Source: Natrinema amylolyticus_A (GTDB taxonomy: Archaea; Halobacteriota; Halobacteria; Halobacteriales; Natrialbaceae). Taken from it: 64,000 bases of DNA. The translations under genes and the position numbers were made by a program. The notes under the pieces are model-generated. The model was not told where the DNA came from. It did no database searches and worked only from the letters and a program-made list of their open reading frames with translations. The stretch covers positions 310,001 to 374,000 of the forward strand of contig NZ_JBHUDI010000009.1 in NCBI RefSeq assembly GCF_042678045.1. The letters are read 5' to 3'. Shown in pieces: positions 35,211 through 44,726 of this stretch (positions within the stretch are counted from its first letter, which is position 1; every line of letters begins with the position of its first letter).

Positions 35211-36211
35211 AATCCGAGTGCCGTGGCGACTGAGAGCCCGCTTGCGAGCGCACCGAGCAGATAGCCGCCGATCGCGCCACCGTTGAGCAGCGGCAAGCCG
35301 GCGTGCGGACGACCTTTGAGGACCATGTACATGAGCACGAGCAGGCCGGCGATCGTTCCCACCAGCGCGCCGAGTGCGGGCCAGTTCAACGCGATCAGGG
35401 GGACCGACAGCATCCCGACCTCGAGGAACGCTGCGGCGCTGGCGACGAGAATCGACGGGATGACGGCGTCGCCGAGACCGATGAACAGGGCGTCGCGGTC
35501 GAGTGCGCCTTCGTGGGCGTCGGAGTCGGCCGCAGTATCGTCATCAGTGCCGCCGTCGCGGTCGTCTTCGAGCACGTCGTCGGTGCTGCCGGCTGCGAGG
35601 TAGGAATAGGACAGCGTCATCGGGACGACGAGGACGACGGGGATCTTGAGGTCCATGACGCCTTCGGCGAGGTCGAGCATGTGTTCGGTGCCGTAGACGC
35701 TGATGGCGTCGTAGACTGCAAGCACTGCAAGCAACAGCAGCGCCGGCAGCAGGCCGAAACTGATCCCGAACAGGGCGGCAGCACCGGCACCCATCACGAC
35801 GCCAGTCGCGTCGATGACGTACCACTCGGGGTACACCCACAGCGCTGCGCCGACGGCGAGCGCGGCGACGATCGCGAGTGCGTCGACCACACTCCCACTC
35901 CCCGCGAGTGGCGCGAGCAACGCCGGGACGAGTTCGGCGAAAACGTACCACGAGATCATCACGCTGACGCCGACGATCAGCAGGCGGATGAGCCACTCGA
36001 GATCGTACTTGAACGCCGCGAGCATCAGCCCGGTCGCGGCGAGCATCACCCCGAAGTAGAGGACGCTGTTCGTCGGGTTCTGGGGGTCCTCGACGGCTTG
36101 CCGGCCCGATTCGGTGAAGGGATCGATCAGCGCCAGCGCGCCGAGCTGGACACCGAGAAAGAGCAGGACCGTCGTGCCGACGGCGACGAGGACCCGCGTC
36201 CGATCGTTCAT
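35207..36211 (-). CDS. presenilin-like (A22) intramembrane aspartyl protease
   Basis: 334 residues, about nine membrane helices. Catalytic aspartates lie in AVYDAISVYG (Asp168) and FIGLGDAVIPS (Asp248), and the PAL-like region reads HAGLPLLNGG near 303-312. These are the hallmarks of archaeal presenilin/signal-peptide-peptidase homologues (PSH). A loop of ~30 acidic residues separates helices six and seven. It follows srp19 and gar1 on the same strand (95 bp gap), so it may be read from the same message and act on membrane-protein remnants. That role is inference. Confidence 0.87.
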   Translation of the reverse strand: MNDRTRVLVAVGTTVLLFLGVQLGALALIDPFTESGRQAVEDPQNPTNSVLYFGVMLAATGLMLAAFKYDLEWLIRLLIVGVSVMISWYVFAELVPALLAPLAGSGSVVDALAIVAALAVGAALWVYPEWYVIDATGVVMGAGAAALFGISFGLLPALLLLAVLAVYDAISVYGTEHMLDLAEGVMDLKIPVVLVVPMTLSYSYLAAGSTDDVLEDDRDGGTDDDTAADSDAHEGALDRDALFIGLGDAVIPSILVASAAAFLEVGMLSVPLIALNWPALGALVGTIAGLLVLMYMVLKGRPHAGLPLLNGGAIGGYLLGALASGLSVATALGF

Positions 36212-36305
36212 GGCGCGGCGTTTGCACCCCGCTCGTATTGGCTTTTCCACTCCAGGTCGGCGACGGCTCGTCGCCGACGGTCGAACCCGACACGCGGTGG
36301 CGACG

Positions 36306-36554
36306 CTACCGCGCGTACAGCGTCGCCCCCACCAGCGACGGCAGGTGGACATCGTCGTCGGGCGTCACCGCCAGATAGGGCCGCGAGACGGGTCCGAAGA
36401 CGTCGACGACGCGGCCGACCTCCTCGAGGGAGTCGTCGAGGACGATCGTCCCGATCTCGTCGCGGAGTTCTGCAGACGCATCGTCGTCTGTGTCGTCCGC
36501 GCGGAGCACCGCAAGCCCCTGTGCCGTGCGGACGACCGCGCCGACCCGGCGCAT
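36306..36554 (-). CDS. gar1: H/ACA ribonucleoprotein subunit Gar1
   Basis: 82 residues, Gar1 beta-barrel: MRRVGAVVRTAQGLAVLRADD ... EIGTIVLDDSLEEVGRVVDVFGPVSRPYLAVTPDD. The VGxVxDVFGPVxxPYxxV string is diagnostic. With Cbf5, Nop10 and L7Ae it forms the guide-RNA-directed pseudouridine synthase. The start ATG at 36554 lies 1 bp after the srp19 stop codon, so translation is almost certainly coupled. Confidence 0.92.
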   Translation of the reverse strand: MRRVGAVVRTAQGLAVLRADDTDDDASAELRDEIGTIVLDDSLEEVGRVVDVFGPVSRPYLAVTPDDDVHLPSLVGATLYAR

Positions 36555-36555
36555 C

Positions 36556-36837
36556 TCACTCGCGCATCGCGACGACGTACGCCGCGACGGCTTGCACGAG
36601 GTCGTTTTTCGTCGAGTCGTCGGCCCCGCGGACGACGACCCGGCCCCGGTCGGCCCAGTGCTCCCGGGAGTAGGCCTTGTCTCGCTCGATCGTGGCGTCG
36701 TACCCGATCTGCTGGACGGCCTTCGCGATCTCGTCGACCGTCGGTTCCTCGACCGCCAACTCCTGTGAGACGCGGCGACCGTCGCTCCGTGAGAGGTCCG
36801 CATCGAGATAGGCGGGCCAGATGACGTTCTCGACCAT
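36556..36837 (-). CDS. srp19: signal recognition particle subunit SRP19
   Basis: 93 residues: MVENVIWPAYLDADLSRSDGRRVSQELAVEEPTVDEIAKAVQQIGYDATIERDKAYSREHWADRGRVVVRG. It has the SRP19 start IWPAYLD, the RxxGRR..P loop and YPREHW-like YSREHW. It binds 7S RNA and readies it for SRP54. First gene of the srp19-gar1(-protease) cluster; the ATG at 36837 matches the family. Confidence 0.93.
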   Translation of the reverse strand: MVENVIWPAYLDADLSRSDGRRVSQELAVEEPTVDEIAKAVQQIGYDATIERDKAYSREHWADRGRVVVRGADDSTKNDLVQAVAAYVVAMRE

Positions 36838-37018
36838 GCGCCCCTCTGGGCGGTCCGGCGAGTAAACCCTTTTCAAAACGATACGTCGGCTGCCGATACC
36901 AGTACGATCCAAACGAACTGAACGAATACGTTCGGATGAATTCTTCGACGATCGTCTCGATCGTGTCGACGGCGCGGACTGGACGGTTTTTTACCCCTCC
37001 GCCTCCGAGTGGCCGCCA

Positions 37019-38887
37019 ATGACCGAGTACGATTACGAGGCCCTCGGACTCGTCGCCGGGCTGGAAATCCACCAGCAACTCGATACGGCGACGAAGCTGT
37101 TCTGCCAGTGTCCGACCGACCTCCGCGAGCCGGCGGAGTCGACGCGTCGGTTTACGCGCTATCTGCATCCCACCCGGAGTGAACTGGGCGAACTCGACGA
37201 CGCCGCCGTCGAGGAGAGCATGGTCGAACGCGAGTTCGAATATCTCGCCTACGACTCGACCTGTCTCGTCGAGGAAGACGACGAGCCACCCCACGAACTC
37301 GACGACGAGGCCCTCGAGACGGTCCTCGAGATCGCCCAGCTGATGGACATGTCGCCGGTCGATCAGGCCCACGTGATGCGCAAAATCGTCGTCGACGGCT
37401 CGAACACGAGTGGCTTCCAGCGCTCGTCGCTGATCGCCACCGACGGCGAAATCGAGACGAGCGACGGGGCCGTCGGGATCGAGGATCTGATGCTCGAGGA
37501 GGAAAGCGCCCAGCGCGTCGAAGAGACCGACGACGGAGTACGCTACAGCCTCGATCGACTGGGGATTCCGCTGGTCGAAATCGGAACCCAACCGGACATC
37601 TCCTCACCTGAACAGGCCCTCGAGGCCGCCGAACGGATCGGGATGCTGCTGCGCTCGACGGGCAAGGTCAAGCGCGGCCTGGGGACGATCCGCCAGGACG
37701 TCAACGTCTCCATCGAGGAGGGCGCACGCGTCGAGATCAAAGGCGTCCAGAGCCTCGACGACATCGACGACATCGTCCGCAACGAGGTCGGTCGACAGGC
37801 CGAACTCGTCGAGATCCGCGACGAGCTCGAGGCACGCGAGGCGTCGGTCGGCGACACGCAGGACGTGACTGGGGTCTTCGAGGACACCGACAGCGGCGTC
37901 ATCCGCAGCGCGCTGGATGCCGGTGGCAGCGTGATGGCCGTCCCGCTGTACGGCTTCGACGGCCTCGTCGGCCGCGAGATCGCGCCCGACCGCCGCCTCG
38001 GTACCGAGTTCTCGGACCACGCCAAGCGCCACGGCGCGGGCGGGATCTTCCACACCGACGAACTCCCCGCCTACGGCGTCACCGAGGAGGAAGTGGCGGC
38101 GCTGCGCGACGCGGTCGGCGTCGACCCCGAGGACGCCGTCGCGATCGTCGCCGACGAGACCGAAATCGCGGAAAACGCTATCGAGGCCGTCGCCGACCGG
38201 GCCGCGACCGCCCTCGAGGGCGTCCCCGAAGAGACCCGCGGCGCGAACGACGACGGGACCACTCGCTACCTCCGTCCCCTTCCGGGGGCGGCGCGGATGT
38301 ACCCCGAGACGGACGTGCCGCCGGTCGAACCGGACCCGAGCGACGTTCCCGAACCCGAACTCCTCACCGCAAAGGTCGAGCGCTACCAGGCCGAGTACGA
38401 TCTCGGCGAGGGACTGGCCGAGCAGGTCGCCTACGGCAAGTACATGCCGCTGTTCGAGGACGTGGTCGCGGACGGTATCGACCCGACGCTTGCCGCGACG
38501 ACGCTCGAGTCGACGTTGACGGAACTCCGACGCGACGACGTCCCCGTCGAGGCGCTCACCGAGGAACACATCACGGACGTCCTGAGCATGGTCGAGGACG
38601 GCGACCTGCCCAACGAGGGCGTGCCGGACCTGCTGACGGAACTGGCAGAGAAGCCCGACCGGACGGCCGCGGAGGCAGCTGAAGAAGCCGGACTCGGCGG
38701 TGCCGACGAGGACGAGGTCCGCGAGGCGGTCGTCGAAGTCGTCGAACGAAACGAGGCGCAGGTCGAAGACGAAGGCATGCAGGCGTTCTCCGGACTCATG
38801 GGCGAGTGCATGGGCGCGCTTCGCGGCAAGGCAGACGGTGATCTGGTGAGCCAGTTGCTTCGCGAAGAGATTCAGAAACGAGCCTAA
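37019..38887 (+). CDS. gatE: glutamyl-tRNA(Gln) amidotransferase subunit E
   Basis: Archaeal-specific kinase/tRNA-binding subunit of GatDE, which converts Glu-tRNA-Gln to Gln-tRNA-Gln. 622 residues: GatB-like cradle domain (GLVAGLEIHQQLDTATKLFCQCPT; KIVVDGSNTSGFQRSSLIATDG; RLGIPLVEIGTQPDISSPEQALEAAERIG; GTIRQDVNVSIEEGARVEIKGVQ). An AspRS-like insertion follows (residues ~270-400), then a helical plus YqeY tail (GLMGECMGALRGKADGDLVSQLLREEI). The gatD partner is not in this window. ATG at 37019. Confidence 0.96.
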   Translation: MTEYDYEALGLVAGLEIHQQLDTATKLFCQCPTDLREPAESTRRFTRYLHPTRSELGELDDAAVEESMVEREFEYLAYDSTCLVEEDDEPPHELDDEALETVLEIAQLMDMSPVDQAHVMRKIVVDGSNTSGFQRSSLIATDGEIETSDGAVGIEDLMLEEESAQRVEETDDGVRYSLDRLGIPLVEIGTQPDISSPEQALEAAERIGMLLRSTGKVKRGLGTIRQDVNVSIEEGARVEIKGVQSLDDIDDIVRNEVGRQAELVEIRDELEAREASVGDTQDVTGVFEDTDSGVIRSALDAGGSVMAVPLYGFDGLVGREIAPDRRLGTEFSDHAKRHGAGGIFHTDELPAYGVTEEEVAALRDAVGVDPEDAVAIVADETEIAENAIEAVADRAATALEGVPEETRGANDDGTTRYLRPLPGAARMYPETDVPPVEPDPSDVPEPELLTAKVERYQAEYDLGEGLAEQVAYGKYMPLFEDVVADGIDPTLAATTLESTLTELRRDDVPVEALTEEHITDVLSMVEDGDLPNEGVPDLLTELAEKPDRTAAEAAEEAGLGGADEDEVREAVVEVVERNEAQVEDEGMQAFSGLMGECMGALRGKADGDLVSQLLREEIQKRA

Positions 38888-39108
38888 CAGGCGTCGATAA
38901 CGCGACTCTTTTACTGGCGCGGTGTTCGCGACGCTCCGCTACAGGGACAGCGCGGGTAGCCAGCGTAGTGAGCGCAGTGATTACCATCCAGTCTATACCC
39001 TCATCATGTCAAGAGAGTGCAAGTCAGTCGCGTCTTCGTATTATATGGTGCGCTAGTGTGTGACCCGTTGAGCCGTCCGCACGGCCGCTGTGGGGCGCTC
39101 GGAGAGAC

Positions 39109-40245
39109 ATGGGTATGTGCAACGAGACACAGCACACGAGGGACGAATCGGACTCTGAATCGATGCGAACGACGCGCCGAACCGCGCTTCGCGGGACTGG
39201 TCTCGCCGGCGCGCTCGCGCTGGGCGTCGGCAGCGCCAGTGCGAGCCAGGACTTTTCGGAGGCGACCGCTCGCCAAACCCGAACCGAGACAACCGACGAC
39301 GAGTCCGTTTCAGTAACGTGGGAGAACTACCCGCGCGCAGAGTCCGACACGTACCTGGCACGATACGTCGAACTGGGCGGATTCGGAGAGTTCTATCACC
39401 TCCGAGAGTTGGTCCCCATCGACCAGCAGGACGTCATCCAGATGAATCGCGACACGCTCTACTCGGCTGGTGTCTTCGACCTGACCGAGCCGGTCACCGT
39501 CACCCAACCGGACACGGGTGACCGCTACCAGTTGCTGATCGTCATCGATCAGGACCACTACGTGAAGGGATCGTCCACGACCGGCGGCGAATACACGCTG
39601 ACGCAGGACGAAGTCGGGACGCGGTACTGTCTGGTCCTGGTCCGCACGTTGCTCGACCCGGACGATCCGGACGACGTCGAGGCCGTTCACGCCATCCAGA
39701 ACGACCTCACGGCGAGTCAGGAATCGACCGGGACGTTCGAGATCCCCAACTGGGATCAGGACTCGCTCGAGGAAATCCGCAATGCGCTCATCACGGTCGG
39801 AGAGACGATGGAGGACTCCCGGGGCGTGTGGGGCGACGCCGACGAGGTCGACCCGGTCAAGCACTTTCTCGGTACCGCGGTCGGCTGGGGCGGCAGTCCG
39901 GAAACGGACGAGTTCGTCCTCTGGCGAACGCCCGAACGGAACGACGGCGACACGCCGTACACGCTCACCGTCGGGGACGTCCCCGTCGACGGATACTGGT
40001 CGGTCACCGTCTACAACAGCGACTGGTACCTCGAGGAAAACGAGTACGAGGCGTACTCGATCAACAACGTGACCGCGGAGCGAGCCGACGACGGCAGCGT
40101 CACGATTCACTTCGGCGGCGACCCCGATCAGCCAAACTACCTCTATACGCCGGCAGGGTGGAACTACACGGTCCGGCTCTACGAGCCGCGCGAGGAGATC
40201 CTCGACGGGAGCTATCAGTTCCCCGAGGCAGAGCCCCTCGAGTGA
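39109..40245 (+). CDS. Tat-exported DUF1254/DUF1214-like protein
   Basis: 378 residues from ATG 39109, which has a possible ribosome site GGAGAG just upstream; ATG 39163 is the alternative. A twin-arginine signal (TRRTALRGTGLAGALALGVGSASAS) follows a short polar extension. The mature part resembles the DUF1254/DUF1214 pair: NRDTLYSAGVFDLTEPVTVTQPDTGDRYQLLIVIDQDHYV, and at the C-terminus GYWSVTVYNSDWYLEENEYEAYSINNVTAERADDGSVTIHFGG. Members are secreted or periplasmic-like and of unknown activity. TATA-like ATTATATGG at about 39036-39044. Confidence 0.82.
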   Translation: MGMCNETQHTRDESDSESMRTTRRTALRGTGLAGALALGVGSASASQDFSEATARQTRTETTDDESVSVTWENYPRAESDTYLARYVELGGFGEFYHLRELVPIDQQDVIQMNRDTLYSAGVFDLTEPVTVTQPDTGDRYQLLIVIDQDHYVKGSSTTGGEYTLTQDEVGTRYCLVLVRTLLDPDDPDDVEAVHAIQNDLTASQESTGTFEIPNWDQDSLEEIRNALITVGETMEDSRGVWGDADEVDPVKHFLGTAVGWGGSPETDEFVLWRTPERNDGDTPYTLTVGDVPVDGYWSVTVYNSDWYLEENEYEAYSINNVTAERADDGSVTIHFGGDPDQPNYLYTPAGWNYTVRLYEPREEILDGSYQFPEAEPLE

Positions 40246-40281
40246 GAGACGCGGCGCGCTCGGGTCGTTTCACGCCGCTCG

Positions 40282-40764
40282 TCAGGTATCGACTAGCTCC
40301 TCGAGCAGCGTCTCGAGACTGTAGCTCTGCAAGGCATCCCGTTCTTCGACCGCCGAGATGACGAACGTCGAGACGGTTCGATCGACGCCCTCGAGGTCCT
40401 CGAACTCGGCGATCAGCCGCTCGACCATCTCGCTGCCGCTCAGTCGCGCGACGACGATGAAGTCCGTTTCTCCCATCGTGAAGTAGACGTTCGTGACGCC
40501 CTCGACGGTCAACAGTCGATCCGCGAACTCCTCGTAGGAGCCCTGGTAATCGGCATGGATCTCGACCAGGACGGTGACGCCGAGGCCGAGTGCCTCGAGG
40601 TCGATGTCGTAACGGTCGTTCGCGATGATGCCCTCCTCGCGGAGGTTGTTGAGTCGGTAGTGGATCGTCGAGACCGGAATGCCGGTCGCCTCGTGGAGCC
40701 GCTCGGGGCTTCCTGTCTCGAGTTCGGCGATGGCCTTGAGCAGGCGCACGTCGCGGTCGTCCAT
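40282..40764 (-). CDS. Lrp/AsnC family transcription regulator
   Basis: 160 residues. The N-terminal HTH MDDRDVRLLKAIAELETGSPERLHEATGIPVSTIHYRLNNLREEGIIAN is followed by an ABC/RAM effector-binding domain (VLVEIHADYQGSYEEFADRLLTVEGVTNVYFTMGETDFIVVARLSGSEMVERLIAEFEDLEGVDRTVSTFV). It is transcribed divergently from the EamA exporter gene with 181 bp between starts. Lrp proteins often control adjacent amino-acid exporters, so local control is likely. Confidence 0.9.
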   Translation of the reverse strand: MDDRDVRLLKAIAELETGSPERLHEATGIPVSTIHYRLNNLREEGIIANDRYDIDLEALGLGVTVLVEIHADYQGSYEEFADRLLTVEGVTNVYFTMGETDFIVVARLSGSEMVERLIAEFEDLEGVDRTVSTFVISAVEERDALQSYSLETLLEELVDT

Positions 40765-40945
40765 ACGTCCGCGTCGGACGGCAGTCCGTATGTGTCTTCC
40801 GACCGATGTAATTGGAGAAATCTACAAGATAGATCCTGTCTGTGGGTTCCGTATTCGGATAATATTCGTATGTGTGATTTGTAATTCGGGAATTTACGGC
40901 TGGTTGTAGACAGATCTAAATATCACAGTCGGTTCCGAATCGGGT

Positions 40946-41896
40946 ATGAATCTACTCCGATCAGTGCCAGACGGGTACCGCGAGGCGGTGCTCTTTTCGA
41001 TCCTCGCGCTCTGCTGGGGAAGTTCGTTCGTCGCGATCGAGATCGGTCTCGAGTACGTGCCACCGCTGCTGTTCGCCGGGCTTCGCTACGCGCTCGCGGG
41101 CGTAATCGTCCTCGGATACGCGGCTATCGCGGCCGATCGCACGCGGCCGCGCGGGCGAGCGGAGTGGCTGGCCGTCACGGTCGCCGGCGTCTTCGTCATC
41201 GCGCTCTATCACGGGCTCTTGTACCTCGGCGAACTGTACGTCTCGGGTGCCGTGGCAGCGACCGTCGTCAGCACGGCACCGATCTTGACGGCGGGCTTCG
41301 CCGGCGTCGTTCTCCCGTCGGAACGGCTCGCACCCGCTGGGGTCGTTGGCTTCCTGCTCGGGCTCGTCGGCGTGGCCGCGATCGTTCAGCCGTCGCCGGA
41401 CGCGCTCGGGGGTGACGCAACCGTCGGCGCTACCCTCGTGTTCGCTTCGGCGGTCGCCTTCGCTCTCGGGAGCGTCCTCGTTCGGCCGATCGACGCGACG
41501 CTGCCCCTCGAGACGCTCCAGGCCTGGGCGATGCTCGTCGGTGCCGGCGTGTTGTTGGGCTGGGCGCTCGTGCGCGGGGAATCGGTCGCGGCGATCGAAG
41601 TGACGGCCGCCTCGCTTGCGTCCTTCGGCTACCTGACGGTCATCTCGGGCGTGTTCGCGTTTCTCCTCTACTTCGACCTGCTCGAGCGAAGCGGGGCGAC
41701 ACAGGTTACGCTCGTCAGCTACGCCGAGCCGGTCGTCGCGATGGGCGTCAGTTGGCTCGCGCTGGGACACGTCGTCGACTCGCTGACGCTCGTGGGGCTG
41801 GCGACGATCCTCGCCGGCTTCGTCGTCATCAAACGCCGAGCACTGCGATCGCTGCTCCGATCGGCCCTCGAGCGGCGATCGGCCCCGACCTCGTGA
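40946..41896 (+). CDS. EamA/DMT-superfamily transporter
   Basis: 316 residues, ten predicted membrane helices in two EamA repeats. The first starts AVLFSILALCWGSSFVAIEIGLEYVPPLLFAGLRYALAGVIVLGYAAI, the second VGATLVFASAVAFALGSVLVRPIDA. SGVFAFLLYFDLLERSGATQVTLVSYAEPVVAMGVSWLALGHVV is a typical late segment. Probably exports an amino acid or other small metabolite. TATA-like CTAAATATC (40916-40924) sits ~26 bp before the ATG. Divergent from the Lrp/AsnC gene, which is its likely regulator. Confidence 0.88.
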   Translation: MNLLRSVPDGYREAVLFSILALCWGSSFVAIEIGLEYVPPLLFAGLRYALAGVIVLGYAAIAADRTRPRGRAEWLAVTVAGVFVIALYHGLLYLGELYVSGAVAATVVSTAPILTAGFAGVVLPSERLAPAGVVGFLLGLVGVAAIVQPSPDALGGDATVGATLVFASAVAFALGSVLVRPIDATLPLETLQAWAMLVGAGVLLGWALVRGESVAAIEVTAASLASFGYLTVISGVFAFLLYFDLLERSGATQVTLVSYAEPVVAMGVSWLALGHVVDSLTLVGLATILAGFVVIKRRALRSLLRSALERRSAPTS

Positions 41897-41966
41897 GCGG
41901 GTGTTACCGAATATTTGCGATCGGAGAAACGCTTATCAACACGGACGTTGGTCGATCCCATGACCA

Positions 41967-42626
41967 ATGTCTGAGACGATTGACACCGACACAGCGGCGC
42001 TTACAGCGGTCTGTCACGTGCGCGCACCGTTACTGCTCGAGCCGATCGACGAGCAGATCGAGACGCTGCAGGCCTGCGAGTCCGAGGGCGCGATCGACGA
42101 GTTGCTCCTGCGAAGCTGGCCACAGGAAGTCGCCCTCACCGAGGAGAGTCCCTATCAGGAAGTCATCGACAACTACGAACGATTCGCCCAGTGGGCCGAC
42201 GAGCGCGGTGTCAGCGTCCGGCCGCCGTTCCGCGAGCGATCGACGACCTCACAGGTGACCGGCAAGACGCGAGAACGGCTGGTGACACCGCTTTTGTGTC
42301 TCGAGGTCTATGCCGACGACGAACTGATCGGCGTCTTCCCCCACACGGACGAGCGAACCGAGGAGACGTATACGACCGACGAGGCGATCGCCACACTCAG
42401 AACCGGCGAGGTGCCGGAACCGCTCGGCTCGGTCACGACGGACACGCGCGCGTCCGCGACATCGAACACGTGTCCCGACTGTGGCGGCTCACTGGTCGAC
42501 GGCCAGGGGCTATTCGCCTGCAGTGACTGTGGCTGGATCGGCACCATCACCGAAGCCGGCCGGTACGAGTCACGGCCGGAGGAACTCACGAGCGAGGGCG
42601 AGCCGTCGCCGATCGCGACTCGATAA
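41967..42626 (+). CDS. haloarchaeal protein with C-terminal zinc ribbon, uncharacterised
   Basis: 219 residues. The N-terminal ~155 residues are alpha/beta (CHVRAPLLLEPIDEQIETLQACESEGAIDELLLRSWPQEVALTEESPYQEVIDNYERFAQWADERGVSVRPPF), with a further strand pair LLCLEVYADDELIGVFPHTDERTEETY. The C-terminus carries a zinc ribbon CPDCGGSLVDGQGLFACSDCGWIG. The sequence is reminiscent of haloarchaeal HTH/zinc-ribbon families but I cannot name it. It stands alone after the EamA gene. Confidence 0.68.
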   Translation: MSETIDTDTAALTAVCHVRAPLLLEPIDEQIETLQACESEGAIDELLLRSWPQEVALTEESPYQEVIDNYERFAQWADERGVSVRPPFRERSTTSQVTGKTRERLVTPLLCLEVYADDELIGVFPHTDERTEETYTTDEAIATLRTGEVPEPLGSVTTDTRASATSNTCPDCGGSLVDGQGLFACSDCGWIGTITEAGRYESRPEELTSEGEPSPIATR

Positions 42627-42653
42627 GCAGCGCCCCACGACGACCGCTCGCAC

Positions 42654-43682
42654 TTACTCGCGTGCGAACTCCTCGCCGTACTCGGCGTCGATCGTCACCG
42701 TCGTCTCGGCACGGTCGACCGACTTCGTGGTCGCTTCCGTCCCCAGCGAGGACTCGAGTCCGTCTTCGTCGACCAGGTCGTCACTGCTGTAGCTGACGGT
42801 CGCGCGTGCAGTCGCGGCATCTCCGGCAACCGACAGACCCTGGTGGACGCCATAGGACCCGTCGAACGCACCGAATTCGAACTGTAAGCTGTCGGTGTCG
42901 CTCGCCTGATCGTCCGAAAGCGTGCTCGAGTCGAACGCGTCGTCGTCGGTGTAGAGACAACAGGCGATCCCGCTGTTGTCGCCGGCTCGAAGCAGTTGCT
43001 CGAAGTCGTCGTCGGCCTCGTGTTTCGGTGCTTGTTCGCCGGCTGCTGTCGCGACCGTTCGCTCGACGGCGGTCACCGGATCGAACGACGAGTCGCCCCC
43101 GTTCGGATACGAGTACGCGTACACGTCGTCTGTAACGCCAACGACCTCGTCGCTGCTGCTGTCGGCGTAGACGGAGTAGCCGTCGGCCTCGGTCTCGATG
43201 GAGTAGCCTGCGGCCTCGAGGTCGGTTGCGACGCCGTCGCGGTCATAGGAGCCGACGAGTGCGTACACGCCGTCGGCGTAGACGAACTGTTCCTCGCCGT
43301 TTTCGGTCTCGTTGTTGTCGTTGTATGCGTCGAAGCCAGCGGAGGTGCCGAGCTGTCCGAGCCCGAACCAACAGAGGAGCGCAACGACGACGGGGTTACC
43401 GACCAGTGGATCCGTCGGTTCCTTGCCCGCCTCGGCTCCCTCGTCGTTGACCAGGGTGTACATCGTCTCGACGTCGATCGCCCCGTAGAAGTACTCCGGC
43501 TGCTCGGTCGTCGGCAGCATCGAGGCGTACGGTGGCAACTCGCCGCCAGCCGAGTCGGTCGATCCATCAGTGGCAGGATCCGTGCCATTCCCGTTTCCGT
43601 CGGATGATTCCGAGCAGCCGGCGAGAAACGCCATTCCGCCAGCCAGCAGTCCCAGCGCGTTCCGTCGGTGAAGATCAGTCAT
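42654..43682 (-). CDS. Tat-dependent lipoprotein, uncharacterised
   Basis: 342 residues. A short twin-arginine signal MTDLHRRNALGLLAGGMAFLAGC with lipobox LAGC (Cys23) is followed by a Ser/Gly/Asp/Thr-rich linker and a mature domain. The mature part is acidic beta-rich sequence (EQPEYFYGAIDVETMYTLVNDEG; EEQFVYADGVYALVGSYDRDGVATDLEAAGYSIETEADGYSVYADSS) with two adjacent cysteines (ACCLY) about 235 residues in. Anchored on the outer face of the membrane. No binding or enzymatic motif is recognised. Confidence 0.75.
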   Translation of the reverse strand: MTDLHRRNALGLLAGGMAFLAGCSESSDGNGNGTDPATDGSTDSAGGELPPYASMLPTTEQPEYFYGAIDVETMYTLVNDEGAEAGKEPTDPLVGNPVVVALLCWFGLGQLGTSAGFDAYNDNNETENGEEQFVYADGVYALVGSYDRDGVATDLEAAGYSIETEADGYSVYADSSSDEVVGVTDDVYAYSYPNGGDSSFDPVTAVERTVATAAGEQAPKHEADDDFEQLLRAGDNSGIACCLYTDDDAFDSSTLSDDQASDTDSLQFEFGAFDGSYGVHQGLSVAGDAATARATVSYSSDDLVDEDGLESSLGTEATTKSVDRAETTVTIDAEYGEEFARE

Positions 43683-43777
43683 CCCGTGGTGATGGTCACC
43701 GAACCCGTATTATTGTACTGGCCTGTGGGCGATGGCCCGTCGCACACGTATTCCGTTACGATCGAACCGCGGTCCTG

Positions 43778-44554
43778 TTACGACCGATCCGCGTTCTCGG
43801 CCGGTCGTTCGGTCGCCCGGCGGAGTATCCCGAGTAACGTGTTCGCCTCGCGCTCGGTCAGATCGGCTCGGCCGAACACCCGACGGAGCATCCGCATCGT
43901 CTTGTCACGCTTTTCGTCGGGATGGTTAAGTTCCTCGAGCAGCGCACCCCACTGATCGTAGAGCCGATCGACGGTCGGTTCGGGGGCGCGGACGCGCTCG
44001 ACGTCGGGCAACTGGGTCTCGTCGCCGAGGGTCAGCGATCGGAGTTCGTAGAGCGCGATCGTGGCGGCCTGCCCGAGGTTGAGCACGGGGTAGTCCGCGT
44101 TTGCCGGGATCGAGCAGATTTCGTCGATCCGGGCGAGTTCTTCGTTCGTCAGGCCGACGCGTTCGCGCCCGAAGACGAGCGCGGTCGGTGCCTCGACGGT
44201 CGGCAGCCGGTCGGCGAGGTCGGCGGGCGTCGAGTAGGGAAATCGCACGTGGCTGTTGTCGTCTTCGTTCGTCACCGCCGTACAGCCGATCGTGTGATAG
44301 TTTTCTACGAGATGATCGAAACTGATCTCGTCGGCGTTCGGGAGCACGTCCTCGCGAGCGTGACCGGCGAAGCCGTATGCCTCGCCGTCGGGGTCGAGTT
44401 CGGGCGGTTCGACGAGCAAGAGCTCCTCGAAGCCGAAGTTCTTCATTGCGCGGGCGATGGTGCCGACGTTGCCGGGCGACTGTGCGTCGACGACCGCAAC
44501 CGCCGGCGGCGTTCGACTCGCAGGTGGGTCGGTCGGTGACGAGTCGTCGGTCAT
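43778..44554 (-). CDS. SPOUT RNA 2'-O-methyltransferase, TrmJ-like
   Basis: 258 residues. The SpoU/TrmH fold is shown by VVDAQSPGNVGTIARAMKNFGFEELLLVEPP (motif 1), ALVFGRERVGLTNEELARIDEICSIPANADYPVLNLGQAATIALYEL (motifs 2 and 3). The ~80-residue C-terminal helical extension is typical of TrmJ, which methylates position 32 in the tRNA anticodon loop. TrmJ rather than a TrmL/TrmH type is inferred from length and motif 3. Its start faces the replication origin region. Confidence 0.87.
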   Translation of the reverse strand: MTDDSSPTDPPASRTPPAVAVVDAQSPGNVGTIARAMKNFGFEELLLVEPPELDPDGEAYGFAGHAREDVLPNADEISFDHLVENYHTIGCTAVTNEDDNSHVRFPYSTPADLADRLPTVEAPTALVFGRERVGLTNEELARIDEICSIPANADYPVLNLGQAATIALYELRSLTLGDETQLPDVERVRAPEPTVDRLYDQWGALLEELNHPDEKRDKTMRMLRRVFGRADLTEREANTLLGILRRATERPAENADRS

Positions 44555-44726
44555 TGGCTCGAGGGTGTGACGTGCTCGAGGGGGGTCGGTGCTGTCAGGT
44601 CGCTGTCCACATCGGTGGCAGACGGCGATCGTGACTGGAACGCTGTACCCATCGGATTCATAGCCGGGATTCAGTGTGGGACCGCAAAAAGAGACGCGTT
44701 CGCGTTTCGGTGGCAGCTATCGATCG

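Noticed and set aside
39163..40245. Shorter version of the Tat-exported protein starting at the second ATG
   Set aside because: Possible, but the upstream ATG at 39109 has a ribosome-site-like GGAGAG and was kept as the annotated start.
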